Below are positions 5,973-9,645 of a stretch of DNA of 9,645 nt, one piece after another. The stretch comes from an uncultured Armatimonadota bacterium (GTDB lineage: Bacteria; Armatimonadota; Armatimonadia; Armatimonadales; Armatimonadaceae). A program made the position numbers and the translations under genes. Each line of letters begins with the position of its first letter. Within the stretch, counting starts at the first letter, position 1. The DNA lies in contig CAIRTT010000449.1 of assembly GCA_903881535.1 (NCBI GenBank), positions 1 to 9,645 on the forward strand, read 5' to 3'. The notes below the pieces were generated by a model. It worked only from the letters and a program-made list of their open reading frames with translations. It had not been told where the DNA came from and did no database searches.

Positions 5973-7583
5973 ATGGCTGGTGGTCAAGCTGCAGGACGGG
6001 CATCCGTGCTCGTGATGGCATTCGTTCTCCTCTCCCGCGTCCTCGGCGTTGTCCGTGACATGGTCATCTCGCACCGCTTCGGACAGGACCTCATCACCGA
6101 TGTCTACACTGCAGCATTTCGCATCCCCGACATCCTGCAATACCTTGTCGCCGGCGGCGCACTCGCGACCGTCTTCGTCCCCGTGTTTACGCAATACTGG
6201 ACGCAGGAAAAGCGCGAGGATGCCTGGACCGTTCTACAAACCGTCATCACCGCTGTCTCAATCATTGCAATAGTTTTCATCATTGGGCTTGAAATCTACG
6301 CACGGCCACTCGCACAGTTAATGAACCCGCATCTCGGTGAGCTCCGTATCGGGGAAGTGCTCCCGGCAGCCGATGTCGCGGCACGCCAAGCGTGGGCATG
6401 GGATGAAGTCGCGCGCCTCTCGCGAATCTTGCTTCCGGCGCAGTGGTGTTTCTTCGTCGGCGGCCTGATGATGGGCTCGCTCAACGCTCGCCAAAAATTC
6501 CTCGTCCCGGCCATCGGACCCGTGACCTATAACCTCGGACAGATCCTCGCGGGCTGGTTCTTTGGCGGAACCGACCTCGGCATCAGCGCAATGACCTGGG
6601 GAGCGCTTATCGGGGCCGTCGCAGGGAACTTTGTCCTCCCGGCGATGGACATTCTGCGCAGCGGTGGCTCCCTCATCCCAAAACTTGAGCTCAATCACCC
6701 TGGCGTCCGCAAGGTTGGCGCACTCCTGCTCCCGGCGCTCCTCGGACTCTCCCTCAGCCAGCTTGGCTTCTGGATCACCGGAAGCTTTGTCTCCGGTGCC
6801 GGCTACCTGACCGCGCTCAAAAATGCCTACAACCTCACGCAGGCTCCCATCGGAATCTTTGCGCAGGCCACCGCAATCGTGCTGCTGCCAACGTTGTCCG
6901 CGATGCTGGCAAAGGGTGACATGGCTGGCTTTGTCATCGAGCTCAATACTGGAATACGGCGCATTCTCTTCTTCACCATTCCAAGCTCTGTCCTGATGGC
7001 CGTTCTCGCAGAGCCCATCATTTCCGCGCTCTACCTCGGTGAAAAATACGGCCCTGTTCAAGTCCACGATGCCGCCGTCGCACTGCGCTGGTATAGCATC
7101 GGGACCTTTGCCTGGTCGCTGCAATCCGTCCTCGCCCGCGGCTTCTATGCATCGCAAGACACCAAAACCCCGACGATCATCACTAGCATCATGGTCGTGC
7201 TCTTTATTGGTCTCTGCTTTGTGATCCCGCCGCTTGGCTTTGGCTACGCCGGTCTTGCCCTCGCACTGTCCATCGCAGGCACCATCAATATGTTTGTCTT
7301 CCTCGCGACGCTGCGGCAGCGCCACCCAACCCTTGGCGTGCGACCAATCCTCACCGCATCCCTGCGCATCGCCCTCGCATCCGGAGTCAGCGGCGTGATC
7401 GCGTGGCTGATCGCCAGCCGCATCGATGTCACAGCATCCAGGCTCATCGCCATCGCAAGTGTAATCGGCATTGGTGCCGTCAGTATCGTCGTGTATTACA
7501 TTGCCTGCGTTCTCTTCCGCGTTGACCTAAAGCCGGTTCAGGGGATGCTTAAACTACGCAACCGGAAGGCACCAACTGTATGA
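5973..7583 (+). CDS. murJ: Lipid II flippase MurJ (MviN family)
   Basis: MurJ is the inner-membrane MOP-superfamily flippase that moves lipid II across the membrane for peptidoglycan synthesis. The 536-residue product is of normal length and almost wholly membrane-embedded, consistent with the family's 14 helices. The N-terminus has the signature pattern: SRVLGVVRDMVISHRFG (21-37), DVYTAAFRIPDILQYLVAGG (43-62) and ALATVFVPVF (63-72). R22, R28 and R50 appear to correspond to essential Arg residues of E. coli MurJ. An amphipathic, Ala/Asp-rich stretch near residues 125-150 forms a long loop between helices. The start at 5973 gives a short cytoplasmic N-terminus before the first helix. The ATG of the next gene overlaps the stop as ATGA, so the two are cotranslated. 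Codon use looks like that of its neighbours, with no sign of transfer. Confidence 0.95.
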   Translation: MAGGQAAGRASVLVMAFVLLSRVLGVVRDMVISHRFGQDLITDVYTAAFRIPDILQYLVAGGALATVFVPVFTQYWTQEKREDAWTVLQTVITAVSIIAIVFIIGLEIYARPLAQLMNPHLGELRIGEVLPAADVAARQAWAWDEVARLSRILLPAQWCFFVGGLMMGSLNARQKFLVPAIGPVTYNLGQILAGWFFGGTDLGISAMTWGALIGAVAGNFVLPAMDILRSGGSLIPKLELNHPGVRKVGALLLPALLGLSLSQLGFWITGSFVSGAGYLTALKNAYNLTQAPIGIFAQATAIVLLPTLSAMLAKGDMAGFVIELNTGIRRILFFTIPSSVLMAVLAEPIISALYLGEKYGPVQVHDAAVALRWYSIGTFAWSLQSVLARGFYASQDTKTPTIITSIMVVLFIGLCFVIPPLGFGYAGLALALSIAGTINMFVFLATLRQRHPTLGVRPILTASLRIALASGVSGVIAWLIASRIDVTASRLIAIASVIGIGAVSIVVYYIACVLFRVDLKPVQGMLKLRNRKAPTV

Positions 7584-8413
7584 CCTCTCCCATAAATCCA
7601 TTCCTCACCGGCGTTTCGACCTGGGCCCTCCACCCGCTGATTGGCCACGTTGAACCCGGTCGCCCCGGCTCATCGGATGCCTTGCTTTTCCAGCCATCCG
7701 CACGAGTCCTGAGTCTGGAAGATGCCATCACCGCCGCAGCAGACCACGGCTACACAATGCTAGAGCTCTGCCATTTTCATATCGATAACCCAACCAATGA
7801 CCGCCTTGAACAGCTTCGACTCCACTTGGAAGCGAAAGGCGTGCGGCTGCTGAGCCTGCTCATCGATGATGCAGACATCACCCATGAGACCGATAACGCC
7901 GCTCATATCGCGTGGATTACCACCTGGATTGACCGCGCCAGCCGCCTTGGAGCTGACACGGTGCGTGTGATTGGGGGACATAGTGCTCCCGACACCGATA
8001 GCCGAGCACGGTGCCGTGCAGCATTCAAGACGCTCTCAATGGAAGCCTTTGTACGTGGGGTTCGGGTACGTACCGAGAACTGGTTCCCACTCCTGTGCAA
8101 CCCAGCCGAACTCAATGACTGCCTCCGCGCCCTTCAGGGCGCTGTCGGGTTGACGTTTGATTTTGGCAACTGGGGCGAGGATGACAAGTACATTCACCTC
8201 GAGGCCATCGCGGAGCACGCTGAAGGCTGCCATGCGAAGTGCTCCTACGATGGTGATATTCCGGATGAAGCCGACTTTGAGGCCTGCATCCGTATCCTAA
8301 AACGGAGTGACTATTCCGGTACATTTACGCTTGTGCATGCACCTGGCGAGTCTGTTTGGCGTGCCCTTGCCTACCAACGCTCCGTCATCGAGCGGATCTA
8401 CAGCGAAGCCTAA
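7580..8413 (+). CDS. Sugar phosphate isomerase/epimerase-like TIM-barrel protein
   Basis: The 277-residue protein fits the xylose-isomerase-like TIM-barrel / AP endonuclease 2 superfamily, in which a metal ion binds at the barrel mouth and sugars or polyols are isomerised or epimerised. Features are the starting strand TGVSTWAL (10-17), YTMLELCHF (58-66) with E62, VRVIGG (128-133), RTENW with E166, LTFDFGNWG with D194, CHAKCSYDG with H218 and a last strand TFTLVHAPGE (248-257). E166, D194 and H218 are likely metal ligands by position; this is inference. No signal peptide or membrane segment is visible. Coupling to murJ by ATGA overlap suggests coexpression, but a role in cell-wall sugar metabolism is not shown. 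The substrate is unknown. The stop is 2 bp from the stop of the convergent gene. Confidence 0.8.
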   Translation: MTSPINPFLTGVSTWALHPLIGHVEPGRPGSSDALLFQPSARVLSLEDAITAAADHGYTMLELCHFHIDNPTNDRLEQLRLHLEAKGVRLLSLLIDDADITHETDNAAHIAWITTWIDRASRLGADTVRVIGGHSAPDTDSRARCRAAFKTLSMEAFVRGVRVRTENWFPLLCNPAELNDCLRALQGAVGLTFDFGNWGEDDKYIHLEAIAEHAEGCHAKCSYDGDIPDEADFEACIRILKRSDYSGTFTLVHAPGESVWRALAYQRSVIERIYSEA

Positions 8414-8415
8414 GC

Positions 8416-9333
8416 CTAGATGATGAAGTCCCACGCGAGGGGACAGTGGTCGCTGGCTTTTGAATCTGGATCACCGCTTGGAAACCGGGGGCCGCTGTAG
8501 GATTCTGTCCGGAGCGGCAGGCCGCGACGCTCGATAATAGGCAAGGAATCCGGGTTGGCATCGGCGATGGCGCGGCTTGGCAAGATGTAATCCAGCTGGT
8601 GGACTTCGTCATCCGGGGCGTAGTGATGCGTCCAGCGCAGATCTGCCGGCAGTCGATCGACAACGTTCTCAAGCCACGGGAGGCCAAGCAGCGGCGCGAG
8701 GCCATCACTTGGCATGTAGTCATTCAAATCCCCAACGATAATCCAGCGGCCTTCCGATGGGTCATCCCCAAAGCGCTCCCGAATGATCTCCGCCATCCGC
8801 ACGCTCTGTAGGCGACGGCGGTGCATGGTTTTGTCACGGTTGCCGGCGATGCTCTTGAAGTGATTAATGTAAACCGTAAGCGTTCGTCCGCTTGGCAAAA
8901 GGACATCCACTTCGAGACAATCCCGCCCAAACACAGGCTCCCCGGGACGGTCGGTCCGCTCATCCCACTGGTGTGACCGTATATAGAGAAATGGCAGCCG
9001 GCTTAGAATTCCGACATCAATTCCACGGGAATCATTGCCATCGATGCACATCGCATATTGGTAGCCCAAATCGCTTAGCTGATTGCGGTTGAAGCGCTTC
9101 AGGGTGTCGAGGCTTTCGATTTCCTGAAGCGCAACGATATCGGCATCCACCTCAGCAAGCGCCTGTGCCACCAAATTTGCATGCGGGTCATCGTGGCGGG
9201 TGGCGAATATGTCTTCCGATTCCCAGCCATCCCGTATAAGCCGCCGGTGGTCATCTTCGGTAAGCGACCGGTTGAACCGAAAGCGCGTGAAGAGGTTCTC
9301 AACATTGAATGTGCAAATGCGCAGGCGTTTCAC
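8416..9333 (-). CDS. Endonuclease/exonuclease/phosphatase superfamily protein
   Basis: The 305-residue protein carries the full set of DNase I/EEP fold motifs: TFNVEN with N10, ALQEIES with metal ligand E71, SRGIDVGILSR (102-112), INHFKS with N157 and H158, VGDLNDY with D202 and N204, QLDYI with D248, and ASDHCPL with the catalytic-type pair D295 and H296. Members are Mg2+-dependent phosphodiesterases or phosphatases acting on DNA, phospholipids or nucleotides; the sequence does not show which. No signal peptide is visible, so a cytoplasmic location is likely. The start is GTG at 9333, chosen because in-frame upstream codons give no better start and the beta strand MKRLRICTFNVEN is the normal N-terminus. 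There is no clear Shine-Dalgarno site. The upstream gene stops 7 bp before this GTG, so translation may be coupled. Confidence 0.9.
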   Translation of the reverse strand: MKRLRICTFNVENLFTRFRFNRSLTEDDHRRLIRDGWESEDIFATRHDDPHANLVAQALAEVDADIVALQEIESLDTLKRFNRNQLSDLGYQYAMCIDGNDSRGIDVGILSRLPFLYIRSHQWDERTDRPGEPVFGRDCLEVDVLLPSGRTLTVYINHFKSIAGNRDKTMHRRRLQSVRMAEIIRERFGDDPSEGRWIIVGDLNDYMPSDGLAPLLGLPWLENVVDRLPADLRWTHHYAPDDEVHQLDYILPSRAIADANPDSLPIIERRGLPLRTESYSGPRFPSGDPDSKASDHCPLAWDFII

Positions 9334-9340
9334 GAGATAG

Positions 9341-9645
9341 CTACTCAGTGACCAGCGGGATCGTGATGACGGTTCGGCTGCGGTTTTCTCCCCAGACGGT
9401 GAGCTTAATGTCTAAGCGCGTTCCGGGGCGGATGCCATCCGAGAGGCGGATTGTAAACGGATTCTGGAACGGGGCCCGCCTGATTTCGCTGATGCACTGG
9501 AGGCGAGGGTCATCGGATGTAATCACAGCCCACTCGGCACTCCCGCTGATTTTGGGAGGGATCCAGCCAAAGGTTGTCCCAGACTTCGGCCTCGATGTTG
9601 TAGTAGCCAGACCGTTTACCCGGGCATCCCCGCGCCGGGTTAGGG
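9341..9645 (-). CDS. C-terminal 100 residues of an unknown protein (runs off right edge)
   Basis: The frame ending at the TAG at 9341-9343 is open to the window edge. The last 65 residues look like a real beta-sandwich end: SGSAEWAVITSDDPRL, then APFQNPFTIRLSDG, RPGTRLDIKLTVWG and TVITIPLVTE. The spacing of 7 bp to the GTG of the next gene fits an operon. The part upstream of about 9560 is low-complexity in this frame (TTTSRPKSGTT). The neighbouring minus-strand frame, open from 9644 to a TGA at 9510-9512, reads more like protein there (SGYYNIEAEVWDNLWLDP). A frameshift near 9555-9575, or a shorter gene beginning inside the window, is therefore possible. The family is not recognised. Confidence 0.5.
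   Translation of the reverse strand, partial: LTRRGDARVNGLATTTSRPKSGTTFGWIPPKISGSAEWAVITSDDPRLQCISEIRRAPFQNPFTIRLSDGIRPGTRLDIKLTVWGENRSRTVITIPLVTE

Noticed and set aside
6318..7325. 335-codon minus-strand open frame inside murJ
   Set aside because: Its translation is a hydrophilic, Glu/Asp/Arg-rich mirror of the murJ membrane helices, typical of an antisense shadow in GC-rich DNA. murJ has full family motifs.

Overview
The window is ordinary bacterial chromosome of moderately high GC. It is gene-dense, with short intergenic gaps and two ATGA start/stop overlaps. TatC, MurJ and an exported protein with a Sec signal peptide show a bacterium with a normal envelope and peptidoglycan. Nothing visible fixes the phylum. 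A loosely studied phylum such as Armatimonadota would fit the protein style, but that is a hunch. I see no rRNA, tRNA, CRISPR array, insertion sequence or phage gene.

Layout from left to right. (1) Positions 1-2992, minus strand: a likely operon transcribed right to left, tatC (twin-arginine translocase subunit with an unusual C-terminal extension), nagA (GlcNAc-6-phosphate deacetylase, ATGA overlap with tatC) and a right-handed beta-helix protein that runs off the left edge. (2) Positions 3152-5026, minus strand: a single gene for a secreted protein with two Gly/Met-rich low-complexity blocks, closed by a strong intrinsic terminator at 3095-3129. I cannot assign this protein to a family, and it is the most novel item here. 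(3) Positions 5214-5912, minus strand: an endonuclease III-type DNA glycosylase/lyase with a [4Fe-4S] motif. (4) Positions 5973-8413, plus strand: murJ (lipid II flippase), divergent from the glycosylase and overlapped by ATGA with a sugar phosphate isomerase/epimerase-like TIM-barrel gene. (5) Positions 8416-9645, minus strand: an endonuclease/exonuclease/phosphatase-superfamily protein, preceded by the C-terminal end of an unknown gene entering from the right edge. Its stop lies 2 bp from the stop of the epimerase-like gene.

Functional themes are envelope and cell-wall work (TatC, NagA, MurJ, the exported Gly/Met protein), DNA repair, and two hydrolase- or isomerase-type enzymes of unknown substrate. 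I do not see a coherent new multi-gene system. The observations most worth following are the Gly/Met-rich secreted protein, the extended TatC, a strong excess of the hexamer GGATGC/GCATCC across the window, and a possible leaderless start for murJ.
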